Below are positions 46,222 through 57,800 of a DNA stretch of 64,000 nt, piece after piece (the first letter of the stretch is position 1; every line of letters starts with the position of its first letter). The notes beneath the pieces were generated by a model that searched no databases, had not been told where the DNA came from, and saw only the letters and a program-made list of their open reading frames with translations. The DNA comes from Gerris lacustris (Eukaryota > Arthropoda > Insecta > Hemiptera > Gerridae), in the NCBI GenBank assembly GCA_951217055.1, contig OX578280.1, forward strand, positions 16,717,394-16,781,393, given 5' to 3'. Both the position numbers and the translations under genes were made by a program.

Positions 46222-47036
46222 AAAATTTAGAGGTGGTTAGACACCACCTTTAACCACCTCTAACCTACCTCTACCCTACCTCTAACCACCTCTACCCTAC
46301 CTCTAAACACCTCTACCCTACCTTTAACCACCTCTACCCTACCTCTCAGTTAGATAGGTAGAGGTAGTTAGAGGCTCTAACCACCTCTACCCTACCCTCT
46401 AACCACCTCTACCCTACCCTCTAACCACCTCTACCCTACCCTCTAACCACCTCTACCCCTACCCTCTAACCACCTCTACCCCTACCTCTAACCACCTCTA
46501 CCCCTACCTCTAACCACCTCTACCCAACCTCTAAACACCTCTACCCTACCCTCTAACCACCTCTACCCTACTCTCTAACCACCTCTACCCTACCCTCTAA
46601 CCACCTCCACCCTACCCTCTAAACGCCTCTACCCTACCCTCTAACCACCTCTACTCTACCCTCTAACCACCTCTACCCCTACCCTCTAACCACCTCTACC
46701 CCTACCTCTAACCACCTCTACCCCCACCTCTAACCACCTCTACCCTACCTCTAAACACCTCTACCCTACCCTCTAAACACCTCTAACCCTACCCTCTAAC
46801 CACCTCTACCCTACCCTCTAAACACCTCTAACCCTACCCTCTTACCACCTCTACCCTACCCTCTAACCACCTCTATCACTACCTCTAATTACCTCTACTC
46901 TACCCTCTAACCACCTCTACCCTAACCTCTAACCACCTCTACACCACCTTAGAGGGAAGGACTAATCACCTCTACCCTGCCTCTAACCACTTCTAACCAC
47001 CTCTACCCTTCCGCTAACCACCTCTAACTATGAGGT
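46222..47036. repeat. C/T-rich minisatellite, about 0.8 kb
   Basis: Dozens of imperfect units of the form CTCTAACCACCTCTACCCTA (about 20-23 bp) run in one orientation. The strand asymmetry is strong: almost no G on the plus strand. A short inverted segment (GATAGGTAGAGGTAGTTAGA, about 46353-46372) and GAGGTGGTTAG at about 46231 switch strand. It resembles but is not the insect telomere repeat (TTAGG)n. Confidence 0.93.
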
Positions 47037-47039
47037 AGT

Positions 47040-48585
47040 GCTTATAATTAACAAGTTCCATAATTCTATAATAATAATATAAGTGGTGAAATAAATATAC
47101 AATGAAAATATTGAAATTAAATACTTCAAAATTTTGAGAAATCATTACAAATAAGAAGAATATTAAACAAACAGAGAAACAACTCAGGGATAAAAAAAAA
47201 GAAATGCACACGACAAGCATAGTCAATTTGTTTGAAAAGTTCAAATAAAAATTGAAAAGTCCATGAGTCTGTACAGAGGACAGACTACAAACAGATTCAA
47301 AACCATCTTTTTTGACTCAGGAAGCCTTAAAACCCATAAAATTAGTAATTGGTTAAGAAACAAACATAAAAATCAGGATAAATATGTATAGAAACATTGT
47401 TCTATCCTGTTAATACATTCAAAAGGTATTTTAAACTAAGTCTGGATCAGTGATGAATAATTTGTTTTAACTTCAAAAGCTCAGAATACAATAGCAATAG
47501 AGGCGTAAGCTTAAGTAAATTATATAAAGAGATACCTACTAGTAACCTACCTACTAGTACCTAAGTAAATCATACAAAGAGATACCTACTAGTAAAGGTC
47601 TTTTGATTTGTAAAAGCATTTTAAGTGTCTAAATACAGAGCCAAATCTCTTTTTAACTTAAGCAAATACATAGTAAATCTTCGTTTAGTACATCAATTGT
47701 CTGTCTGTAAATATATTTAGATTGTTAACAAACGTACATTATAGATAGAGAATTACAACATGTTATTTTCCAGGTAAGTGATAGGTAGGCTAGTAAAGCG
47801 GCTTGGAAAGCATGAAGGGATTGATTCGTGGCTACGCTTTCAGCTTGGCTTGGCAACCTAACAGTCAGATCTGAAGCCTTATGACTATCCGAGTAGAAAT
47901 TGTTTAAGGTCCAACTGGTAATTCCTTTGATGACTTTCACGTTAAAACTATTTCCTTTAGTCCTTATAACAAAGTTTAATAACAATATCAGTAGAACTAT
48001 TATTAAAGTAGCAATAATCTCTTAACTTGTACAAATGAAGAATAAATAGATATTCTATCCACGTAAACGTAAAATGTTAATAATAAGAGGTATTTTTTCA
48101 ACCGTTGCTATAAATTATTGGAATACATCAATCGAAGTAAAATAATATATTTATTAATTAAAATTATTCGATAAATTAAAGAAAAATAGTCTAAAACATT
48201 AGATAATACTGCTAGTATGCAAATATAGTGGGGCTGGCATATTTTTGAACTACATACTATAAATTAATATTTATTGAATGGAAAACCACATTCTCTTACA
48301 AAATATAATAATCATTAATAAATATTTATTAAACTATAAAATAAGTTAAAATCTTTATATTATAAACGCGATCTATAAAACCGAGGAATTAAAGAAAAAT
48401 AGTCTAAAAAATAAGAACAAAAATATAGTTTAGGACAAACATATTTTTTAGCTATTATAAATTAATATTTATTAAATGGAAAACATATTTTATTAGCAAA
48501 AAGAAATAAATAAATAAAATAAAAGCTTAGGTATTTTTTTTTTTTGTAAAGAATATAAACATCTATATGTACATTTAATATAGGT
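47040..48585. other. AT-rich DNA, no gene seen
   Basis: No coding signal was recognised. A short direct duplication (AGAGATACCTACTAGTA at about 47528 and 47578) is present. Confidence 0.4.
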
Positions 48586-48589
48586 TACC

Positions 48590-48680
48590 TTTAAATGTGG
48601 TTATTATAGAATAGAATACCAAAAGATTTGATTATAATAGAATATAATACCTTTAAATGTGGTTTTTATAGAATATAAAT
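48590..48680 (+). repeat. Direct repeat flanking a foldback element (left)
   Basis: AATGTGGTTATTATAGAATA..TTTGATTATAATAG..ATACCTTTAAATG recurs at about 49835-49930. It is also internally duplicated. Confidence 0.65.
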
Positions 48681-48681
48681 T

Positions 48682-49793
48682 ACATTATGGTAGGTATTAT
48701 AAGGTAACTGAATAAATAAATAATAACGCACATCTAAGAAATAATCAGTGCATTGTCTGACCACAAGAATAATTACAAATTTTAAAAAAAAAACTGGTTT
48801 CGACTTCATTATTAGTTAGTTGAAAATTTTACACTGCTTGTTTTTTTAACATATTATAAGAGAGAGAAAAAAAAGAATAAATTGGTAGTGCGTGAAGTCT
48901 CACGTAAAAAGGGTTTCGTTGGTGTTGTAAACATGAAATTAGTAGTTGGGGGGGGGGGAATTTGGATGTTTTTGACAAAATGGCGTAGAAAATTAAACGC
49001 TTTCCACAAGTGTTATATATTTTTGTAATCTACTCTTCAATACCTTTCACTTGATACCCCACTCAAAATTTTGAAAAAATATTATTTTCCCCGTGACAGC
49101 AATTAGCCGCCATCTTGGATTCCCAGTAAATCATATCAAATTGCTAATCTTATTTTTTCTATGGCCCACCAGACCACACATTTTGCATATTTTTCTATAT
49201 TTTTAGTATGAGCGGAAATACGATTTTAGGGGGGGGGGGGGGGGACACGCAAAATTTCGATGGTTTTTGACAAAATGGCGCCGAAAATTAAACACTTTCC
49301 CTAAGTGATATATATATTTGTAATCTACTCTTTAATACCTTTCATTTGATACCCCACTTAAAATTTAAAAAAAATATTTTTTTCGCATGACGTGAGTTAT
49401 CCGCCATTTTGGATTTGAACAGCTGATAATTTTGAGTTCGCTATATTTTTCCTGTGTGCGCGTCAAAACGATCTTTAATATTGGAAAGTTTCACGTTTCT
49501 ATCTCTTATTATTCAAAAGTTATTGGAACCGTACAGAGTGACAGACAGACAGACAGACACATGAACGAAACTATAAGGGTTTCTTTTTTTGGTTTTACCA
49601 ACGAAACCCTAAAAAGGAAAGGAAAGTGGGGATGACAGCAAGCAGTGTAAAACAATAGCAACTAACTGATGATTGCGTTAAGTCGAATAATTTTTTTTTT
49701 TATTGTAATTATTCTTGTGGTAGACAATACACAGATTATTCCTTAGATGTGCGTTATTATTTATTTATTCAGTTACCTAATAATACCATAATG
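48682..49793. mobile_element. Foldback element with long arms, split by a TIR element
   Basis: Arms of about 165 bp are inverted: 48682-48850 (ACATTATGGTAGG.., AACTGAATAAATAAATAATA, GCACATCTAAG, ACAAGAATAATTAC, TTTTACACTGCTTG) against 49635-49793. Between them lies a distinct 701-bp element at 48910-49610, so the original foldback unit was only about 0.4 kb. Confidence 0.85.
48910..49610. mobile_element. TIR element with AGGGTTTCGTTGGT ends, nested
   Basis: The left end AGGGTTTCGTTGGTGTTG mirrors the right end TTTTACCAACGAAACCCT. AAAA flanks both sides and may be the target duplication. The interior is a diverged direct duplication of about 280 bp period (TTTTTGACAAAATGGCG at about 48969 and 49265, each followed by TTCAATACC/TTTAATACC and GCCGCCATCTTGGAT / ATCCGCCATTTTGGAT). 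A (GACA)4 tract lies near the right end. Ends and tract resemble the element at 21422-22116. Confidence 0.82.
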
Positions 49794-49834
49794 TTATCTA
49801 CTAATGAAGACACAAACTAATGAAGAATATAAGG

Positions 49835-49930
49835 GTTACAAGAGGTTATTATAGAATAGAATGCCTATACATATACATTTGATTATAATAGTATATAATA
49901 CCTTTAAATGGGGTTGTTATAAAATGCAAT
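49835..49930 (+). repeat. Direct repeat flanking a foldback element (right)
   Basis: Homologous to 48590-48680. Confidence 0.65.
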
Positions 49931-50548
49931 ACCTTGAAATAAGAGAAGATTCAAAGAAGAAAGTCCTTTTTCATGAAAAAAACAGAGCGAAATGAAGGAA
50001 CAAGAAGCGATCTTGATAAACATGCACTAACTAAAGAAAACGATAGAGTTGCATCTACACCGCGGGATCACACACCCCCACCAGTCGCCGCTCTCCCACT
50101 CCGCCACTCCCCGTACAAGGTCCTCTCTCCTACCATTCATCGTGGAAAAACATGATTTTCTTATTTATTTTTACGTAAACAAACGCTTCAATAACAAATA
50201 AACTATAATAGAGTTTTGTTTGTTTATATTATACACAATATTAGTCTATATTCTTCACAGTTATAATATTATACTTAATTTTAATAAATTAAAATGAATT
50301 CAATAACAAATGAACTATCATATTAAAATGAATATACGTTTTTTTATAATAACTTTAATCATTATAATAATCTATATTATTTTTTAAATATTATTTTTAA
50401 GTATACTCATCAGGAATTTGTGAACTTGTATTGCTGAACTTTAAACGATAAAATGTTTAATAAATCTGATAAGAATATGTATTCTTTTATAATTTTCATG
50501 GTAAATAATTTTCTAATGATTTTCCAATAAAACATTACAGTACATTAC

Positions 50549-50650
50549 GCGTCGAGTGCGGAAAAAAGCATTTTGCATGCGACTGTGGAGTTTGCACCCG
50601 AGCGATAGCGAGGATGGTAAAACCACACGAGCAATGCAAAATGCCGTTTT
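50549..50650. other. Long hairpin 1 (GTGCGRAAA..TTTCGCAC)
   Basis: GTGCGGAAAAAAGCATTTTG at 50554 pairs imperfectly with CAAAATGCCGTTTTCGCAC near 50636-50656, with GTGG/CCAC inside and a loop containing CGAGCGATAGCGAG. It is non-coding. Confidence 0.65.
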
Positions 50651-50956
50651 CGCACGAGTTGCGTACCGTACTTTATCTACGATTGTTAGATTTAAATAAT
50701 AAATACAGAAAAAAATAAACTTGCTGTATGTAAGTTCGTATCTCTCTCTTGATAAAGATGGCATTAATTCATTAGTTGTATTTTTTGCCGAATTAATTAT
50801 TTCTGGAGGAGTATTATTCTCCCCATTTTCGTCAGTCACTTGATTCACTCATTGTTTTTCACTAAAAACTCGATATAAACAGTTACTTTAATAAAATAAC
50901 AGCAAATTAGTTTTGTTAAATGTAAACAAACTCACTAATCGTGCGTAAAGCTGAAG

Positions 50957-51000
50957 AATTCCTCTTCTTTACCGCACTAGAGTGGTAAAGAAGAGGAATT
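50957..51000. other. Hairpin 2, perfect 17-bp stem
   Basis: AATTCCTCTTCTTTACC (50957-50973) is exactly complementary to GGTAAAGAAGAGGAATT (50984-51000), with a 10-nt loop. Confidence 0.9.
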
Positions 51001-51134
51001 ATTCAGAACTTTGAGACGCGCATGCGCAATGAATACAAGTACGTAAATAACCACTTTCTACGCATGTTAACAAAGATATAATGTTTATATTTCGTATCAA
51101 TCATAGTAAATAGTATATTATGTTACAAGGCTGT

Positions 51135-51224
51135 GAAGTGAGTTTTTTCTTTACCGCGGCAATTACATTTACTGTCGAGCGAAGCGAGACAGTAAATATT
51201 GCCAAGGTAAAGAAAAAACACTTC
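51135..51224. other. Hairpin 3 with CGAGCGAAGCGAG loop
   Basis: GAAGTG..TTTTTTCTTTACC..GGCAAT..ATTTACTGTC (from 51135) pairs with GACAGTAAATATTGCC..GGTAAAGAAAAAA..CACTTC (to 51224) with a few bulges. The loop is GAGCGAAGCGA. Confidence 0.85.
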
Positions 51225-51477
51225 AAAGTCGCGTAGCATATGCTATTTTTTCCGAGGTAGCAGACAATGAAAAAACATTAAATATTAATCACTAATCAAT
51301 ATATAATAATAACAAATATTAGTACACACTTAAGACTTAAAAAAAGAAACCTTAAAATGAGGTTACTATAAGAAAAGATAAACAAAACGCATTGACATCT
51401 AGCGGATTTTTATCGTACTAGAAGCATTTCTACAAAGACTGCAGCACTACTAACGGAAGTTTTGACAACTACCCGCC

Positions 51478-51527
51478 GTAAAGAAAAAATCTTTTAGTGC
51501 CTAGGACGTAAAAGATTTTTTCTTTAC
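51478..51527. other. Hairpin 4, perfect 19-bp stem
   Basis: GTAAAGAAAAAATCTTTTA (51478-51496) is complementary to TAAAAGATTTTTTCTTTAC (51509-51527), with a 12-nt loop. It shares the TTCTTTAC stem core with hairpins 2 and 3. Confidence 0.9.
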
Positions 51528-51659
51528 AGCTAGGAGTAAATGAAAAGATTTTTTAAGTCCACGTAATGAAAAAATGGATTTTAGCTATGTTTTTTAGGCT
51601 CTAAAGTTACTATTTCACAGCCTACCACGGAAAAAAGATATTTTCTTTGAAAAGCTTTG

Positions 51660-52292
51660 AGACATTTACAGAAAAAAGTAACAATTACAGTAATATGTAT
51701 AAGTTGTCTCAAGACAGCAAGAGGTCTAACATAAAAAAATAATTAACTTCGGTACTTAGTGTATGGACATAATAATAGTATAAAATCGTAAAGCGTGTAA
51801 CAATTTGACACGATTTATATTACAATTTAAAATTCCTCATGTACAATTAAAACACCGTAAAATTCGCAAAACAATCACATAGCCTCTTTTATCTTCGATA
51901 AGCTCAAAAGCAAAATTTTTAAAAGTATTTCTAGCATTTTTTTTTTCTTTAATACAAGTGATCTAGTTAAATAAATCAAAATCTAAGAGATAGAACTGGG
52001 TTCACACAAGGCTGGGATTTATTTCATTACATTGGTTATGCGGTTTCTATTGATTGGGGCTTTACTTTGGCTCATCAATGGAGTTGTGGTTTCTATTGGT
52101 TGTGGCTTTGCTTGCTTCATCAATGGAGTCCCTAAGCTGGGCTGTGAACATGATGCTTTGATCAGGCGTTGAGGCTTGAGGCCTTCCTAATACAACCTAC
52201 ATTCCCTGTGATTCCCACAAATTAATTAGAACTTCACAACAAAAGGAACAACCTTCAGAAATGTATATTTGATTATAAATAAATAAATAAAT

Positions 52293-52300
<8 letters not shown>
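51660..52300. other. AT-rich DNA, no gene seen
   Basis: An imperfect direct repeat (GGTTTCTATTGRTTGKGGCTTTRC at about 52040 and 52090) is the only structure noted. Confidence 0.35.

Positions 52301-52307
<7 letters not shown>

Positions 52308-52360
<53 letters not shown>
52308..52360. repeat. (AT)n microsatellite with flanking A-run
   Basis: (AATA)n, poly-A and an AT array in succession. Confidence 0.93.
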
Positions 52361-52369
<9 letters not shown>

Positions 52370-52550
52370 TATAAATATAAAATATTAATATAAAATATTA
52401 AATATAAAATATAAATGATAAAATCACACTGCTAAGTACGTATTCGTTGTTAACTACATGGCGGAGTTAAGAGAAAAAATTAAAAGTAACTAACTGTTTG
52501 CACCTAGCAGAGTTAAGGCAAAATTAAAAGAAACAAGAAGCATTATTTGT

Positions 52551-53262
52551 ATCATTAAAACAAGCGTCCTACAATAAATATGTATTGAATATTGAGAAAA
52601 AAAGTTAATAATGATGAGTTTATAGTTAAAGAGTATGTTTGTAGTATATAGCCTGAGGGAAAAGAACTGTTTTCTACCTACCTGGCCAACTAATTTAAAA
52701 TATTAAAAATATACCTCTTCTCTACTCCAAAACGTCTGCTTGTATCAGGTTAAAATTTTACGTCCCTGTTTCAATTGTACTTCAGACGATGTGTAAGAAG
52801 TTTTATTAAAATCGTTACGTTAGAATGTAAGATATCAGCAATAAGATTGTTTTCTTTATTTTAAACGATTAGGTCTGCTTTAATAAATTTAGCGATCTTT
52901 ATCACTTCATAGCATGGTCGGTGTTCATTTTACTAAAAAACATTAATTGTAAAAGTTGTTTGTCTCATTAAATAGATGAAATTAGAATTTTTTCCCGTCC
53001 TAAAATTCCAATTTTAAATTTGAAGCTTACGTTTACGCGAGAGTTGCGCATGAACGCTTGGGCGGATAACGTTTTCCAATAAACCCAGCCTGGGCATTGA
53101 TAAAATGAACATGTGTACCAAATTTCAACTCACTCGGTCATCATTTACTTAAGTTATCGTCAATGGTAGATTTCGCGACGCTTGGTTTTGTGACGTAGTT
53201 TTTATGACGGTGATTTTGGTCGTTTTTTTCGGATCCACTCCCGGGCTCCAGAACGTGCCATC
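52551..53262 (+). mobile_element. MITE family A, copy 5
   Basis: From ATCATTAAAACAAGCG to the tail CTCCCGGGCTCCAG. It shares ACGTCTGCTTGTATCAGGTT, TCAGACGATGTGTAAGAAG, TTTTTCCCGTCCTAAAATTC, CGAACGCTTGGGC and a tail of GTGACG/TTTTGTGACG words with copies 1 and 6. Confidence 0.8.
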
Positions 53263-53607
53263 GTTCCAAAATCCTTACATCGTCTTCACACTAATTTCGT
53301 CTTTCGTCCTTATTTCTTGAGTTCGTCACACCGACTGACTTACTGGACTCTGGACTGCCTCCACACCTCACCAGTAGGTCACGCCACTCACCTGCCTCTT
53401 CACCCTTTTCCTATATCTTCCCCCTCTTCCGGTACTGGACCAGGTCTTTCTGTGTCTTCCTCAACTCACTCGTCGCAAAGCTAAATCCCACATATATCTG
53501 ATTTCACCAATGATTTTTTTTATAAAGCACATATGAGAAAGTTAAATTAAAATCTTACCACGTAGATGCATCTATCTTCCTAGTCGTTTTGTGAGGATGG
53601 TTATTTA
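53263..53607. other. C/T-rich stretch between MITE and BEL element
   Basis: No motif was recognised. The pyrimidine-rich composition differs from the AT-rich surroundings. Confidence 0.35.
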
Positions 53608-53612
53608 ACTAT
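53608..53612. repeat. BEL target-site duplication (left)
   Basis: ACTAT, identical to 61077-61081. BEL/Pao elements usually make 4-6 bp duplications. Confidence 0.9.
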
Positions 53613-54232
53613 TGTTGGATTTTTATCTATTATTCTATTTAAAATATATTTATTTATATATATTATTTATCTTACTTATAACCATAATGAAATTGCGTAG
53701 ATGTTAAAACTGTGTATTAGCTTTTTCCAGCCTGGTTACAACGTAGTTTAAGAATTCGCCCGCTCGTAGCGCTAGGTGCGATCATCTTAAGCCTCGCCAC
53801 ACCGCCACATCTCGCCAGTCGTGTCTTGTCTAGTCTTGTCTAGGCCCGATTCAAACCCACTTTTATAACCGCCATAAACTTATGTTTTTTACCGCTATAT
53901 ATATATATGTTTTTCATCTTGCTAATGCCGCCGCTACTTCCTCCGCATATTTTTTTATTTAATACGTTATAGCAGTGATTTTATCATTTAACTTTACCTT
54001 TTATTACTATTAACCCGGACGTCCGGAAAAGTTTCCCGACTCAACAACCCCAGGTAAGCGGAAATATCCTTTTTAATTATCTCCGTGATTTCATTATTTT
54101 ATATTGTGTCTATCTATACTTATATGTATCTATTAAAACCTAACTACAGTCCAACTATTCCAAAGCCCAGCACCTACGCGGTTGGATTATTTAGGGCCAA
54201 CTTATACCGGCGGCCTAAAATCCACCTCACCA
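53613..54232 (+). repeat. 5' LTR of BEL/Pao element
   Basis: Starts TGTTGGATTT and ends CCTCACCA. A (TA)n TATA-like tract lies at about 53896-53909. CAGGTAAG at 54051-54058 is a strong splice-donor match lying within the LTR. Two tandem GTCTTGTCTAG words lie at about 53823-53842. It is identical by eye to the 3' LTR except at 53627 and 53656. Confidence 0.96.
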
Positions 54233-54600
54233 TAATTTGGTCCTTTGGCCCGGATCTCTTTTTTTCTCCGCTATAGTTTTTATAAATATTTCTGTATTTT
54301 TTTGCCTTTCTTTATTTTATATGTGAATTTCCGCTAAATCCGCAAAATTTGTTTGGTTTTTTACTCTTTTTTCCGCTGTTAATTAAAAAGGTTTCATCCT
54401 CTGGGTTAAAGTTAATTAAATCGATTTTATTTGGCCATTTTGGTTTTACGATATTGTCGTCGTTTTAGGCAAGCGCCGTGTCAAGGTCAAATCTTTCACT
54501 TGGTCAAATCGTTCACTCGTATGAGTCATTCCCGCAGGTCTGTTTACATTTCTATTTCTAGATATCCTAATCTCTACTTTTGTTCACTTTTGTTTTTCAG
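54054..54600 (+). other. Putative leader intron of the BEL element
   Basis: The donor CAG|GTAAGC lies inside the 5' LTR (GT at 54054-54055). The acceptor TTTTGTTTTTCAG (AG at 54599-54600) follows a pyrimidine-rich run. Removing these 547 nt would delete the upstream ATGs of the leader. Between 54601 and the polyprotein ATG at 54866 I see no other ATG. The splice event is inferred, not shown. Confidence 0.45.
54238..54255 (+). other. Candidate primer-binding site
   Basis: TGGTCCTTTGGCCCGGAT starts five bases after the LTR. TGG is the complement of tRNA 3' CCA. The sequence partly resembles a tRNA-Gly 3'-end complement (TGGTGCATTGGCC) but mismatches prevent firm assignment of the primer tRNA. 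Confidence 0.5.
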
Positions 54601-54865
54601 TATAATATTATTTTTTTTAAACATATATTATTGCCTAAACTGTTTGTTTTGATTAACTTGTCAGTGTCACTTGGTTTATTTATCAAAATCAAAACAATAA
54701 CAATCTTAATTCATCTTTGATAGCTTTCTGTTTAAAAACCCCTTAATTAATTTTTATTATTATTTTCCGAATAATTAACTTTAAATATTTTCATTTTCCC
54801 GGCTCGTACATTATATTAAATATTTTTCTTTTTATTATTTTAATTATTAAATTAGTTTTCTCATC

Positions 54866-57800
54866 ATGTCTGAGTCAGTTAAAACAAAACTTGAAGCAAA
54901 ATTAAAGAAGCTTCATTCTAAAAAAGAATCTCTTTTCGCTCGCGCGCAAAACCTTCACCAGTTAATACGCAATCTCGACGATGAAAAAAGTAAACATATG
55001 TTTTTAATAGGTGTACGAGGACTCGAGAAAGTTAATTTTGAAAATATTATCGATGACATAACTGATGTGGAATTAGAGTTAAATCCAGATTATATCCCTA
55101 ACTATGAACCTCTCAATGCATTTACTGAATTAGAATCAAGTATATCCCTTGCCATGGATAAAATTCGTCTTGAACAAGCCCCCTCTACTAGCCAGGATAA
55201 AAATGCATCTAATAATTCTTGCGAGAAGAATTTCAAATATTATAATCACCTTCCGCCTTTGACAATAAAACCTTATACTGGTATTGTGACAGAGTGGCCG
55301 CAGTATAGAGACCTCTTTTCAAGTATAGTAGCAAAAAATTCTCGCTTATCTGGAATAGAGAAATTACACTACCTTTTCACTACGCTATCTGACAAACCCG
55401 CTGAAATTATTAAAGACTTTTCTCTCTCTGACTCAAATTTCGAACCGGCATGGGCAGCGTTGAATGACCGGTACAATTCTGACAGGGTACTTTCCACCAA
55501 TCTCTTTGAACAGTTAATTAAAGTAGAGCCTATTCCTAATAAACCCTCTCTCGACTCGCTTCAAAATTTTATTACCAAAATTAACAGTAATGTAAGTGGT
55601 CTTAAAAAAATGAATCTTCCAGATCTGTCAGACTTTTTATTATTCAGCATTGCAATTAGGCAACTCGACCCTCATACTCGAAAAGAATTCGAATCTAAGT
55701 ATAGTAGTCATGCTATACCTACTTACGATAATCTTTTATCTTTTGTTAAATCAGAGTGTCGGTTATTTGAAATAACTTCAAGTATCGGTCAACCCGCCTC
55801 TAATTCTGTCAAACCTGATTCCCGAAAAAATAATGTAAACCGAACTTCATACAAGCCCAATTTTAAAATTAAACCTGATGTTTTGACCACTCAACAACCA
55901 ACTGCCGTTAACCCCGCCAGAAATGAAAACTCCGCAAAACCGCCATCACCAACCGCTAAATCCTTTGTTTCCACATGTCTAAAATGCAATGAGCCCCATC
56001 AGCTGTATCATTGCTCTAAGTATTTAGATCTCAGTGTACCCGAACGCCGTGAGTTTGTGAAGAAACACTCAAGATGTTTTAATTGCTTAGGATCTCACTT
56101 TGTGTCTAACTGTAGATCAGTTCGTAACTGTCCTGAGTGCCGCCATCGTCATCATAAATCTCTTCATTTATCTATACCTCGTAATTCAGAAAATTCAGCC
56201 CCCTCAGGTTCAACATCTGTTAATCTTACGCATAATTCTAATTTGCCCTCTAAACCTTCTCTCGCTACATCTTTAATCCGTAATAAAAATAAATCTTCAG
56301 TTGTCCTTTTAGGTACCGCCTGTGCACTCATTAAAAATCAACAAGGTCGATTTATAAAATGCAGACTCTTGGTTGATTGCGCCTCTACCGCTACATTTAT
56401 CACTAAAAGTCTTGTAAACCAACTTGGTATTTTTATTAAACCATATAACCTGAAGTTATCGGGTCTCTCCAATTCACCAGTTGGCTCAAGTTCAGGTATT
56501 GTTGAATGTGAAATTAAACCAGTTAATTGTTCATACCCTAAAGTATCAACTAAAGCCCTGGTAGTAGATAATATTCTACATAACCTGCCTCATACTGATT
56601 TACCTGCTAGTGTTACCCGCTATATGAAAGGTCTGAACTTAGCTGACCCTAACTTTTTTATTTCTCGCCCTGTAGATATTTTACTAGGCTGTGACGTCAT
56701 TCCAAAGATACTTACCGCTGACTCAATCACCTCCTCTAGCCCTGAAGTTGGTACTATATCTACTGTTTTCGGCCATATTATTATTGGTACGCTCAAGTTT
56801 GATTTAAACCCGCCACCGCCTAGTCAAGTTTCTTCGTTGCTTACTCACTCCGTTGCTTCCACTGAAGCTAATGATAATGCCTTGCATAAGTCTGTCGCTC
56901 GTTTTTGGGAACTAGAAAATATTTCTGGTCCACCCGCTGTAGATCCCAATGACGATTATTGTGAAAGACATTTTTTAGATACTCATCGCCGAACTCCAGA
57001 AGGCCGCTACATTGTTAAAATGCCGTTTATTTGCGATCCAGATACGCTAGACTTTCCGCAGTCAAAAGACATCGCAACAGAACGTTTTTATTCCCTTGAA
57101 AACAAATTCCGCAGAGTTCCGTCTTCGAAAACAGAATGTGTCAATTTTTTACATGAGTACGAACGCTTAGGTCATTTAAATAAAGCTACCTGTCCAGGTA
57201 AATATTTTATACCCTACTTTTGCGTGCATAATAGCAACTCACCTACCACGCCTACACGAGTCGTTTTTGACGGTTCTGCCAAACGATCTCATATGTCATT
57301 AAATCAAGTTTTACTTCCAGGTCCTAAGTTGCAGAACGATGTTCCTGACGTCATTTTAAATTTTAGAATCAAGCCTTTTGTATTTTGTTGCGATATATCA
57401 AAAATGTATCGTCAGATTCTCATAGATAAGGAACAACGTTCCTTCCTACATATTCTTTTCCGTGAAGACCCTAGCAAAACTTTGCAAGAATATGAACTGC
57501 GTACTGTCACTTATGGTTTAGCCCCATCGTCATTTCTATCTCATCGTGTCCTTGTTCAGCTTACCCGCGACGAAGGTGAGAAATATCCGCTTGCTTGTCA
57601 AGTTATTTTACATGATTCTTGTGTTGACGATTTATTTGGTGGTGCAAACTCGCTTCCAGAACTGTTTGAACTTAAACATCAGCTTAGCAATATTTTATCC
57701 GCTGGAGGGTTCCCTTTAAATAAATGGTTAAGTAATTCGCCCGAATTCCTTAATGAATTAAAAAATTCGGACCCTTCTGGTTCTCTAGTTATAAGAGACT

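Noticed and set aside
46222..47036. Internal telomeric repeat tract
   Set aside because: The unit is about 20-23 bp of CTCTAACCACCTCTACCCTA type, not the arthropod (TTAGG)n pentamer.
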